Shown here one piece after another: positions 46,085-58,503 of a DNA stretch of 64,000 bases; positions within the stretch are counted from its first letter, which is position 1, and each line of letters opens with the position of its first letter. The DNA is from Hymenolepis diminuta. Lineage: Eukaryota > Platyhelminthes > Cestoda > Cyclophyllidea > Hymenolepididae. The stretch is taken from contig CAADRB010000022.1 of assembly GCA_900708905.1 (NCBI GenBank), forward strand, positions 1,066,377 to 1,130,376, written 5' to 3'. The notes under the pieces are model-generated. The model did no database searches. It saw only the letters and a list, made by a program, of their open reading frames with translations, and was not told where the DNA came from. A program made the position numbers and the translations under genes.

Positions 46085-46270
46085 TGTTTTTACACATTTG
46101 GCCCGCAAAATATTCATAAATCCTCTCCTTTCAATATGATTAAGCAAACTTCGGTAATTTATTCAGAATTCTAGCAAGTAATAAACCGTTCTTTAGTGCA
46201 TTTTAACAATTACACAAATTTTTGCAAATAATTAATAACAACTCGAGTAACATGTAAAATTGTTACTTGT
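46085..46270 (-). repeat. 5' LTR of the minus-strand gypsy element
   Basis: The inner end is set by ...AAAACA followed two bases later by TGGCGACG on the minus strand, a common start for a tRNA primer site in invertebrate gypsy elements. The outer end is near 46265, where similarity to the other LTR (CATGTAAAAT) stops. Confidence 0.55.
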
Positions 46271-48927
46271 ACACGATACTGGCGAATTGTAAGACAAAAT
46301 CTTAACTCCAGAAATTTACTGAATAACTCCAAAATCTCTTTTGTAGACTGGATCAAAACTTCAAATATAATTCCGTTTAAACCATTTTAAAGGAAGTGAA
46401 ACTTTGGCATAACGCGAGCGAAACACAGACATAAAGTTGTTGATGGCAGAACAAACAATATTACAGTTTCCGAAAATGGGAACTGAGATGGTTTCTGGGA
46501 AATTTTTCTCAGACTTTCGCGAGTTATTCTTGCCAAACGTAACATACAAAATTTTAATTCAATTGAAAATTTTAAATGAGCCGAATTTTAATTGCACACA
46601 GTTTATAAAAATTATATACAGTTTTCTACTTCTTCAACTGTGCATCGAGAATTTTCCTTTTTTGCAAATTTTTTACATGTAAAAATGCTAATTCTAATCT
46701 GTTTTTCCTAAAATATATTTATATTATTCAATAAAATATAGTAAATCCTAGAAATAGAATACATTTTTCCAGTATAATTTTGGGAGATGTTCTTGGAATT
46801 TACGATGAACTTTAAAACGACTAACTTGAAAACTAGCCAATTTCATATTAAATTAATTAACATTTGTTATTGAAGAGATTATTGGTGATTGCACAGAAAA
46901 TTTTGATATGATATATTGAAAGGTCATCCATTTATTTATAAATTTAATGTTAGCAAATGCTGAAGCTTAAGAAGTTATAAATATCCTTATATCGTCGTTA
47001 TGAAAACCATATTTCAGTGATGTGATCATAAAATATTGGCGAACATGCATTTTTTTAGAAAAATTATTCAGTTAATAAATTAAGGGGAACCTCAGCAAAT
47101 ACAGCAAATTTTATTTAATTTCGCCTTAAATTTAATATTATAAAAGACAGTCAACAATCAACAACTTCACATCACTGACTGTGAACAGTGGGTGAGTAAC
47201 TTAAAAGTGCCTTCCTTTCTTCATTTGTTACAATTAAACATAAAATAATTAAACATCGTACAATTATCAAGAGTGTTTCTAAAATATAATCCAATTACTT
47301 GGAAACAAATCGCAATTTTTTCCTTACAAAAATTAGCTAAGAAAAAATTTGAAGTATAACATTCAAATAGAAATATGAAGCACTATAATTTTTATTTTAA
47401 AGCACGATTTCTTATTATTATATAGCAGTCTAAATGGCATTGATGTTTAAGTAAAAATATACTCATTACAGATCAAGAACTTCAAAGGAATTCATCGTTA
47501 TTCTCTACTGCATTCGTTTCACTATGTTCAAAATGTACTCATAGTCTTCATTTAAGAGAAAATGACAGAAGATGTATTCGTTAAATCAAAATTTTCACAT
47601 TTGTATTTGGGCGATTTAATGAATATTCTCCTACTTACATCCGTTTCTGGTTACCATTACTTGGTATTCAGATATCATTTAGCATTTTAAAGGTCCGTAT
47701 CTAAATTGTTAAACAAATGTTACTTTCAGGAATGGCTTTGTGAATTTTTAGAGTTAATCAACGCGTAGAATTGTCTCTTGTCAAGTAAGTAGTATAATAA
47801 TGTCAATCCTCCCCGAATTTTTGAGAATTTTTTATTACAAAAGAGAAAAAGATTAGATCGGAAAGTTGTCACTTTTTAAGTGATCACTTTTCACTTTAAA
47901 AGTGAATTTTAACTGAACTAACTATGTAAATAAAAATAATGATTTTAGTTAAAAGTTTCATTAAAAGGAAAGTGTCTAACTCTGACGTTGACAAAATAAT
48001 CAAGATACAAAAAATTGTGAAACAGCGTACATTTCGTGATCCAAATAAAATGTGCCAGTGATCCTTGGCGATCAGTACATAAAATTGACAGAAATTGGAG
48101 AAAAATTTTGCAACGCCTTTATACAATTATAATATATTCTCTTAAAGAAGGTGACATTTCCAACTCAGACGAAAGCAAAAGTCGAGCATATTTAAAAATT
48201 TAATAAAATTTGATTTTTCAAAAAAGCAGATTCCTGCGCATAGCCTTGCTCGTAAATCAATTTTGATGGAACAGCAGCTAATACTGCGGAAGTAGCAACA
48301 TAAAAACAAATAATTTTTAGGACTTAACAATGCATTTAAAATTTTAAATCCGGAATTATTACCGCGAATTATATCCTAATATCCATATGTCTGTTTTTCT
48401 GAAGGATATTTCCCTGAGTATAATCAGTAAAATTTTAATAAGATGCCATTGATTGGAAACATCTAGAAAATTTTCGTATCATTCAAAATCGATGCTAAAC
48501 CTCTTTCTTAAAGAGATTTAGATTCATTTTAAGGTCGTATCCCCATCCAAGGATAAGGTAAAAACATTTTAGTCTTAACGATACTGTTGGGAAGTTCTTT
48601 TACTTTAACATATGTCGTCGTAGAACTTCAGGACCGGTGACATTCATTCCGAGACCTAAGCCCGACTTTATTCCACTGTAGTGTCTATATTATAAGATGG
48701 AATAATAAAACATTTCCTTTTCATTTTTACAATATTTTTTTATTTGGGGACTAACTTGCATTTCATTAATCTAACTAGCAAATATAGAGCAATTCAACAT
48801 TCTAGTAGAGGAAATACAGGACAATAATGTAACAATGAGTAAATGTATTGAAAAGAAATTTTAACTAAGTATATATAAAAGTATATAAGTATATATCGAC
48901 CCATACTTTAGACCGCTTCTTGCAACG
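46271..48927. other. AT-rich intergenic, nothing recognised
   Basis: ORFs at 46361-46549, 46437-46682, 47896-48126 and 48142-48330 are short and lack motifs. The palindrome cluster at 47870-47904 is listed separately. Confidence 0.5.
47870..47904. other. CACTT/AAGTG palindrome cluster 2
   Basis: In 35 bases it holds CACTTTTTAAGTG, the overlapping perfect palindrome AAGTGATCACTT and CACTTTAAAAGTG, giving six AAGTG or CACTT cores in alternating orientation. It could be an array of homeodomain or bHLH-like sites or a cruciform-prone AT sequence. There is no nearby gene. Confidence 0.4.
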
Positions 48928-49235
48928 TGCTATAACGTAACCAACTAGGGGTTCTGGTAGTGATCTCGCAGAGTCAACAATCTAGATTACTCGGTAATAT
49001 AGCAACTTCACACAGAAGCTAATAACCCACGCCAGATCACAAGACACGTTATAGTCAACACGAGTGACTTAACGAAACTCCTTAACTCCTTCTCAGTCAG
49101 TAGTGGCTTAAACAAATAAGTAGAATTATCAAGAGTCTTTTAGCAGTGGGGAAATAAAGAAAGAAATTACCTTCTTATTCATAGAAGAAATATTGGGAGC
49201 GGGGGAAAATAATTATCATTTCTTCTAACACAACG
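48923..49235. repeat. Target-site duplication CAACG around solo LTR copy 2
   Basis: CAACG lies on both sides of the LTR, directly adjoining its TG and CA ends. It differs from the TAAAT duplication at copy 1. Confidence 0.85.
48928..49230 (-). mobile_element. Solo LTR, copy 2 (303 bp)
   Basis: Reverse-complement copy of 2357-2659, exactly the same length and about 99% identical. On the plus strand it begins TGCTATAACG and ends TTCTAACA. It is flanked by the perfect 5-base duplication CAACG (48923-48927 and 49231-49235; CGTTG in the orientation of the LTR). The two copies have different target duplications, so they are separate insertions and not a segmental duplication. Confidence 0.88.
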
Positions 49236-52200
49236 GTTGTGACAAAACAAGAAAGCCATCTACTACTTTCCTAACATAACCGTCTTCCAAAATTTCACTT
49301 GAAATTCGTTCTATATACATTAAACTCGTAGAAATGAAAGATGGGGTATTTGTCAAAACTTATTAACATAACATCCTCATAAAAAAGAGGAATTTTCTAT
49401 ATATTTTACACTTAATCTAATACTTTATACTTTGGACGATGTAGCAATATGACAAATTTATCAACGACCTGATATCTGAAAAATATGAGATTATTATGAG
49501 GTGAATAACTAAATATTAACAATTATTATTTTCTTTTGAAGTAAATAATTGTTTTTGTTGTTTATGTCGGCGCAAGAAACTTTAAAAAATCTTATTCAGT
49601 AGAATAAAAAACAAACCAGAAGGACAAAAATTGAGCCCATTAAGATAGACAACAGATAGTAAGTAGGGCATTTAGAAAAATTGATCTGATCTATTGATGT
49701 ATATGGGTTGTCTAAGTCCTCAGAAGAAGTATGATTCGATTTTTAATTTGATTGAGAATATTTATGTTATCACAATTTGTTTGTATTTTGATTTATAACA
49801 AATAACTTATTATTTTTAAAATTGGGAAGCTGTGTGATATACATTATTGGAATTTTACTTAAAAGGCAGAAAATAAGTCCTGTACCTGAACCTTGTAAAG
49901 GATCATATCAGAATAGAATGAATCCGATTAACGGCTGAAAAAGTATTTTCATTGACTGTCAGAGGATTGTTGGTCATCAACCACCAACAGTCAAAATTTC
50001 AGTGCTTACAGAATACATCTACTGTCAGGTAATCAAAATCCCAAACCACTCAAATGAAATTGATATGAAAATTTTAGTTTCTACCTGAAAAGGCCGTTTT
50101 GATTTTAAAAAACCGTGGTTTTGCTTCTGAAATGTTTAATTACGACTTACTGACATTATTTCTAGGCATTTTTACACTAAAATTTAAGCATATTGCAAAA
50201 CAATAGCTTATATTATGTTGTTGCTGTATATAACTTTAATAAATAAGTACAAAAGAAGAATACACCTAAAATAAAGTTAATGTTAAATGGCATCCTCGAG
50301 GAAATTTTTAATTTTTTTATAAAATCTTGAGTTGAACATTCTTCAAAAACGATAGGTCAAATTTAATTATCAGAAAAATTCTTCTTTAAACTTTAGCCGA
50401 CTTTAAGAGAACATTTTTATTTATAGCGGCAAATGTGACTAAATTTTCATGGTTTTTCCCAAGATTCGTTTGATTTAAAACCACTAGAATGTTTAGGTCT
50501 CACCATAAAGTTAAAAATATTAAAATAAGTAATTTCTTATCAAAGCAAGGTCGAAACACTTAAAAGAAATTTTTATGTCTTCTATTTCTGCGACTACTTC
50601 GCTGATTGCAATAAACGGTAGTTGAAGAACAAGTGAAGGTAGCATTTTTTAAGCTTGAAATAAGGACCGAAACTGACAATTTGATGAAATATATCGAATT
50701 TACTGGAAGTAAATATTAATGATACGTAAAAATATGGTTAATAATATAAGTAACACAATCTGAAAAAATAAAGGGAGCTATTATAATTAAAAATTAAATA
50801 AAAATCCTTGATTTATTCATTAATTAGATAAACAAATAATGTTTTAACTTTGGTGGCGTATTATTTCAAATATTATGTATGTCAATGCCGAAAAATTATG
50901 GAATATTCAAATTTATATGAATTACAGGTTAAATGCAATTTTTGTAAAATAGTAGAATAAAATAATAAAATCAAACGTCGGCCATGTCCAAACGGAATTT
51001 CTTTGTTCTCAGATGACAATCTTTTATTTTCTTTGCTTTCTGATTGATGTTGTTCTGTCAATTATATTTACTGAAAAATATTCATCTTTTATTAATTTCA
51101 TGCATTTAAAGTACTCTGCTGTTGCTGCGCAGTTAATCAACAAAACAGATATTACTTTTCCTCATGCAGGATAAACAGAATGCAGACGCAGATATATTTA
51201 GAGCTTAAGTAGTTGGACGCAAAAATTCGCTAAACTCAGGCAGACTTTAAGATCTTTCACCAATAAACAGATAGAGCGCTTTTAGTATACATAGTAGGAG
51301 AAATAAGATAAGAAGTAATGATTTTTTAAATTATGTTTTTAATAGGCCAATTCGATACACAACCTCATTCTAAAGGGACACCTTTTAAGCAAACAAAATT
51401 TCTTATTAAAGACCGAAAGGAAATAAATACACTCCTGAATATTCTGTAAAACTGGAAAGCATGACTGATTTAACTTCATTACTTTTTACTAGAGAAATAT
51501 AACTTTGATTTATGTAAGGATATTTTAAACCTCATAAATTTTTTCTAACTGAGGAGTTAAGGAATGTATCTTAACAGTTTGGTTAAATATTACACATGAA
51601 AGAGCCTTTTATCACTTTAAAGGTAACAGAATAAGAATAAGAAATTTAAAACATGAAGGAAGATATCATAAAACATATTTACCATGGTTTGCATTTGATA
51701 TTTCCAAGATTTGTTTCCTATGAGTATTAAAATTTGTAATTGTTCTGAATTCAGCAACTTATCTACGAGTAATTTTGGTACCAATTGTTTTTTTGCAAAT
51801 ATCACTTAATTTTAAGAAATTCATGAAAATGACAATTTTTAATATAAAAATACACTATGCCTAAAATATAATTACATATATCATCCTCAATACGGCCGAA
51901 ATTGTTCATTTATTTCCATAAATGCATACAGTAAGGTATTGAAAGAATGACCCTACATCGATTAGAGAAGCATATCAAGCTGATACCTTCGTACTCATTA
52001 GTTATAGATGGCACAATTTTGTATTGTTTTGAAAATGCAGAGTTGACCACTATTGTAGCGACTCCTTGCTTTAACAATATTTCTATTTTTTAAATAACAA
52101 ACTAGAAATGAGTAGTATTTAACTTTTCATAATAATTTTGAATGTGTATATTCATAACTGCATTATTATTACTATTACGACTTACCATTCAAGTTTAATT

Positions 52201-55200
52201 CACATAAGATTAAACAAACTCGAAATACAAAGAGTATTTCTTTTTCAATATTTAACTTATAAAATAAATTATTAACCCAATGCTGATAGTAATTTTTGAG
52301 CAATGGAACTCAGTCATTGAAAAATTTTCGGATGAACAGTAATAATTATTTTCCCGTCAGAAGAACAGGCTTACGGAAGTTAAGCTCCCAAACAACCAGT
52401 CCCCTTATTTTTGCACTTTTGAATGTGTGCTTTCATATGACTATTCTTAATTCAAGGCTGCCCAATGAAATGAAGTTAAAATTTTCCTATGAATATAACC
52501 GTTAGAGTCAAATTTTCAATGAAAGTTGGATAAGAGTATCATAAAGAAGACGTGCAGAGCTCTTTGTTTAACTTACTGGGATGTGAAAGCTAGGCGTTTT
52601 TCTATCCAATTCTTAATATAGATACGATTTTTGAATACACAGACTTAGTGTCATAAAAATCGTTAAAATGAGTCAATTTAAGGCAGGGAAATCTGTTTTA
52701 AACAAAATCGTAAAATTTAACTCAACATATTTAAAAGTGTGTTCATAATTCAAGGCAGAAAGGGAAAAATATTAAATAATTTGTGTTATATTAACTTTCC
52801 AATGTCAAAATATAGATGAAATCGGACAAGTAAAGTTCAACAAAAAACAGTGGAGAACAAAAGGATAGCTATAATAGTATTTTATCATCTGATTTCTGCA
52901 CTCTGAAAGCTCAATGCTCACTAAATGAGCAGTTTAATACTTTTCATTTCATAATATCAATTATAAGATTCGTCCCCAATCCTCTTGGATCCCGAATTAA
53001 ATTTTTATCCACAATCTCCAGTGTTTATTGATCATTTCTTCGATAATTGTAGTTGGTTATTTCTTCGTTTAAAGGTCGATAAAACGCATGAAGTTACAGA
53101 GCACAAATTTCGCCCAACGTGTTGTGCATTGAGAAAAACAAAATCAGTGTTTATATGCATTTCTGGGGAAATTGATTTTATAAAACCCGGCCCGCACATA
53201 TTTTATCAGCACACTAATTAAAGTGTTGCTTTTCGTAAAATATCCCGCCATCATGATCTACAAAATGTTCAAAAGAATTTTCCGATTATTTGGGGATCAC
53301 GTTCAACTCAATTTGTCGATTTGAAATCATAAAACTTATCATAAACTTATGACAACCAAGGACAAATCGATCTTACTTCGAGAAACGTGAGTATTGCAAT
53401 GATTATGTTTATAGGCTTAAAAATGCATAATATTGGCTAATTTTAATAATAATAAGTTTCTAACCTTTTGTCAAGTCTGTTGACTAGCATAATAAGTCTG
53501 GACTTCGTATAAAATTATTCTATATGCTCGATTATTTTGTTCTTTTCTTCCTCATGTTTTTAAATTTTATTTAAAAGACATTTATACGGTCTGCTCTTCT
53601 GGTGGGCAACCGACAGGTAGATTCCCATAGTGATTGCTCCAGTTACAAATACAAACTGTCAAGATCCCAATATACTAAAACAAGACATTATATTCTCAAT
53701 GAAAGATCGATTCCAAGTAAAGTAAAGTAAATTTATTCAAGTGAAAGGGAATTGAAAGAAGCAAGAATTAGGGGTAGAAAATATATAATCTTTAACAAAG
53801 AAATTTATTTTTAGGAAAATAATACTTCTTTACGTGACAGATTTGCTCCATGAAAATACGCTGCCTAGTTTTTGATACTAGACATAATTGTAGAACCACT
53901 TTGGCTCACCACAGACCGCAGAAATTTAGTTGATCCAAAAATGAAATTGACTGCCTTTCAGCAAAATATATTTTCATCCCATTTATTATTCAGCTGTGCA
54001 TTACAACTGCTATAAATCATTCGAAGACAAAATGGCATTTGTAAGGAAAATATAAAAGTGTTTTATAATTGAAGACAAATCGAGATACATTTTTTCCAAG
54101 TAATAAAAGTTGATTTGTAAAGGAAATATGTTAGCCATTAGAATTGTCAATTAAATCTCTCAAAAACTGCCTTAAAGCAGCTGCAACTAATGCGAAAAAA
54201 AAACAAATTTAATTTTGGAATTTAATTTGATTTTTTTCCTCATTCTTTCAAAAAGAGAGATCATTTAGGGACACATAAAAGTTAATATAAATGCACAGCT
54301 ACAGACAAAAATAATTATTTTATAAGTATCTTTGCATTTAATTCTGACTTAATATTGGTTCCGCATTTTGAATGACTAAAAGTGTCTTTGCAGCTGAAAG
54401 ATTAACATTGTTAAAGGTTTATATGTTATCAGATTGTAATTTCAATTATTTAAAGGCCTGTGGTAAGAGTTTCGGCAAATTCACTAAAATTTTTCAGCTT
54501 TCATTTCTATCAAGAATAAAAATCAAATCAAAACCTCATATAATAGTGATTAGCCTAGCCGCTGCCCCAAAATTGTGAGACTTAATTCAGAGGATTTGCA
54601 TTTCGTTTCATACGTCAAATCTGGGAGGAACTCTCACGGTTAACTATTTAAGTCAAATTCAGAGAATGAACGCTACAACGATTTTAGGCAGTCTCCACAA
54701 ATGAGCATCTGTGAGTGGCGTTGTATATGATTTGTCGTTTACAAATGCTCTTTAAATAATTATCACTTGTGTTTGATGTAGAAATGAAAATGGTACCGTC
54801 ATCTGATTCTCAAGTGATAGGTTAGTGGGCGAAAATAGTATGGAATATAAGCATATCGTAATTGTTAAACATCCTTTCATCTGAGTATTGACAGGTATTT
54901 GTAGTTATTTTTTCCTAATTGTGAAGGTATTCGATTTAAACATTTGATATTACAAAAGCGTATATTTAACTGATGGATTTATGCTTTTTTAATTACACGC
55001 ATCCTTACGTCCAATGGTTTTAAAAAATGATAATTTGCAAAGACTTTACTTAACTAACTAAATTCATACCTTAGAGTTTCATCTTAACCTCATGAAATAT
55101 CACAAAATTTTAACCATCCGGTTTTCGATTCTAAAAATGTGTCAGAGATTCTGAATAGTGTAAAACAGCATCCAGATTGCTAAATTCAAGCTGACTTTGA

Positions 55201-58200
55201 ATCATTGAAAATTACGCTGTGATCGACAATCTCTCTGATTCATTTGAATACGTCTTTGCAAAATATTACAAAATTTATGTTTATTGTAAACTATTCGTGA
55301 AAGTTCTTTTCAAGATATATACGAGTTTAAAAAGAATGTCTATTTTCTTGTATTACGATCGATTACTAAAGGCTCCGAATACTGAAGGTCGTATTGTTTA
55401 TCAATTAAACTATATATATTGGTTAGGATGTATTAAAGAATCTTTGAACCACGATGAAAGACCGTTGGAGAAAAATGGCATTGAAGTTAGATTTATTTAA
55501 GGGTTTATATATGAAAAAATAGCATCGTGGAGTAAACATTTAGCCATATATAGAATATTCCAAAAGTGCATCAAATTTCATATAGAAATTTAAAAATTGC
55601 AAATATTAACATGTCGATATGTTAAATCCAAAGTGATTGCTAAGGCAAACTGTCTTTAAGTTATGTCAATAATATTTTCAAATTTCAAACGAAAATTGTG
55701 TAAAAAAGTGCATTTTGCAATTTTTCAAAATATGATACTGACTGATAACAGATATCTCAATTTGTTTGAAAATGCCGATAAAACATTTTTCACAAATGAT
55801 TGGCTCGAATTATAGCAAAAGGACATTTTAATTTAAAGATATGATAATTGTTACATTTTAAACTATGGAAAACATTGGTGGTCTTTATTCTCAAGATCAG
55901 TGAACAACATATCCAATAACTTATTAAGTGCTTTATTAATCCTGAAATTATTTAAATGCGTATTTTGATATATAAAATGAGCTGCTCAGTTATAGCGCTA
56001 CTGATTTAAGGGAAAAAAAACAAAATTAAATACCAGACAAAAATTTATCTGCAGAAATATCAGACAAAGGAATAAAAACACCAAAATTTCGAAAATTAAA
56101 AACAAAATTTAACAAGCCTCTACTACCAGTATATTATTATTTTATTATTATATTTTCCTTTGTAAAACTCTTATTACTATCAATAAATGTAATTATTATT
56201 TGTAATCATATTTTTTAAACAAAGTAATATTGAAAAAAAGATTGTTTTATTTTTTAAGATGGCCAAATTTATGGGGATTTTGCATTGTGGTTCAATTATT
56301 TAGAACCTGTCTGTTTCCATGATCTTAGACAACGTAAATACTACATTAGCCATACCCACATATTTCCTTAAACAATTTCAAAATGCATATATTGAATGTT
56401 TACTATTGACCTACAATTAAATCTGTGAGTGAGGCCTTTTATAGGGTTCGAATAAATCCCACCAATCTCTAATTTGCAGATGCTAACAAATGCGCATCGA
56501 GGAAATTTGATTACAAAAGCCTGCCGTAGTGCAATATTTGTCCTTTTCAAAATATCTCTAATTAAATGTTAAATTTTTGTGATTTAAAGCCGACATTTGT
56601 CAACAGACAGACTACTTACTTGGGCTTCAACTTTAACGTCAAAGGTATTTTGTAATGAGGCGTCATTAGTTTTTTAATAGTCAGTACAAATCGAGATAAG
56701 TAAGTATAATAATAAAAATTTAATTAAATAAAATGAATTAAACTGAAATCATACCACTAAATTCACGATAAAAAAGATTTGATTTAGAATTTGCTATTTA
56801 AAAATATAAGACAAAGTGGCTTCATGCTTATCCATATCGGTATGTTCGATACATATGATAAAAGTATAAAATTTTGTGTCTAAAGTAGTATAAATCAACC
56901 TTTAGTCGATAATTCCAATTTCCCTTAAAAATTCATTCATTCACGTAACAAATTCAGCCCATATTGCTTATTAAAAAGGAGCTTTCAAAAGTGTCTTGTT
57001 GAAAGGACTTGGCATAAATCTTATTATACAAATTTGCATTTTAATATGCGTGTTCATTTAACAGATAAATACAAAAAAATGATTTCGTTTAAGTTGCTTT
57101 ACCCTTTTGTTTCGATGGTTCAGAGCCTTCCACTCTGCCTCAATAAACATAGACACCACGTGAAACCTTTGCCCCATCTGCGCTGGTCGATGTTATGGTA
57201 TTCATTGAAAAAGAAAAATGTTCTTCTAAGATGAAATACTTTCTTAACTTTGTGTATTTCTGAATTACTTGCTCATCATGAAGCATTTTTTACTTTATTC
57301 GTGATTTCACTAGAAGAATTTTATTCTATGTCAATGCAATTATGATCTATTTTCATGAAAGTTATTAAAACTTTTACTTGAACAAGTGTTTATGAGAATT
57401 AAATGTTTATTTATTAATTTCTTGTAATACATCGATGTGATAATGTTGGTGAATCGCTTAAGCGGAATGAAAGAGAGGTGTTAGCATGGTAATAAAAACC
57501 AGGAGAAGAGCTATTTTGGGAATTGCCTAAGATAATTGATAATAGGTAATGCTTCTAAATATTTTTCTTCAAATATTTTATCCTGACTTCGAACATATTT
57601 GAACACAGGATTCAATGAAAATTGAGTTACACAAAATATCACTAATTTGAAGGTCTAAAAACTGCCCGATTTCGAATGCCATCCAAACTTCAGCTTTGTA
57701 GATCAAACGTTAAGCCATGAGGAGTTTCCGCTCTTGCTTATTAGCTTAAGTTCGCTGAACAATTTGCTTTGAATTCTATTGTCAATTGTGACAAAAATTT
57801 GATCCTTTAAAGCAGCACTTCTTAGAAAAATGTGAGTTTATAACTACGTTCAACAAGTAGAATCTTAAAATACTGATTTAAACAAAAGGACTATTTTATT
57901 AATCTAATGGTAATTAATTTCCTAATCAAATTTTTCAAATAAAATTTCTTTAAGGGAAATTTTTTCTGTTTTTTTCTGCAATCTGAAAGTATATTTAAAT
58001 CACATAATCAGATTGAATATCATAAAATATAACATATATTGAAATACATTTACATATTTTAAGATTCTTCCGATATCATTTATCATTAATTAATTAATTT
58101 ATTCATTTATTTATTATGAGTCACATTTGAAAGTTGCGCAATATATTTTAGAAACCCTTTAAACAATAAAATTTGTTTATTGTTTGTTACAAGTTGTTAC

Positions 58201-58503
58201 TTAAACATATGGTTAAGAGAGTCTGAATCATTGCGTTCAACGTCAGAAAGATGCTCTTATCAGGCCTCATTACCGTTTACTTAGAATATATGTAAAGAAT
58301 ATCATTGACAGTGTGCGGTTTCTAACGTTGTCAGTTAGAAATTTAAAATAATATAAAATATTAGGTTGATTTAATAATTGCATATTACAGTACTTCTAAA
58401 ATATACAAAAGAAGTCTTGCATTATATCTTTGCAAATTGCTGGTCTGTCTTTACATAGGAATGGGTAATTCAAATGGAAGAAAAAACACAGGAAATGAGC
58501 AGA
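49236..58503. other. Gene-poor AT-rich stretch
   Basis: Nine kilobases without a recognisable gene or transposon. ORFs at 52296, 52985, 54372, 55219 (93 codons) and 56368 lack motifs. At 57122-57195 a 74-base stretch richer in G+C lies between a TTCAG acceptor-like site and an ATG/GTATTC donor-like site and is open in one frame (LPLCLNKHRHHVKPLPHL). This could be a small exon but is unsupported. Confidence 0.45.

Larger units (their letters stand above)
42631..46270 (-). mobile_element. Decayed Ty3/gypsy retrotransposon, nearly complete
   Basis: Minus-strand element of about 3.6 kb with all parts in order: 5' LTR (about 46270-46085), a primer-binding-like TGGCGACG (rc of 46075-46082), Gag zinc-knuckle remnant (about 45780-45660), reverse transcriptase (about 45070-44560), RNase H (about 44520-43960), integrase (about 43830-42950), a purine-rich tract (near 42850) and 3' LTR (about 42807-42631). 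The two LTRs share GATTAAGCAAACTT and neighbouring sequence but are strongly diverged, so the insertion is old. Reading frames are broken many times. The sequence type (HGLPEIIVTDNGT integrase, a two-knuckle-like Gag, a LGNVL..W..V tail) fits the K02A2.6/mag-like branch of invertebrate gypsy elements. Confidence 0.8.
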
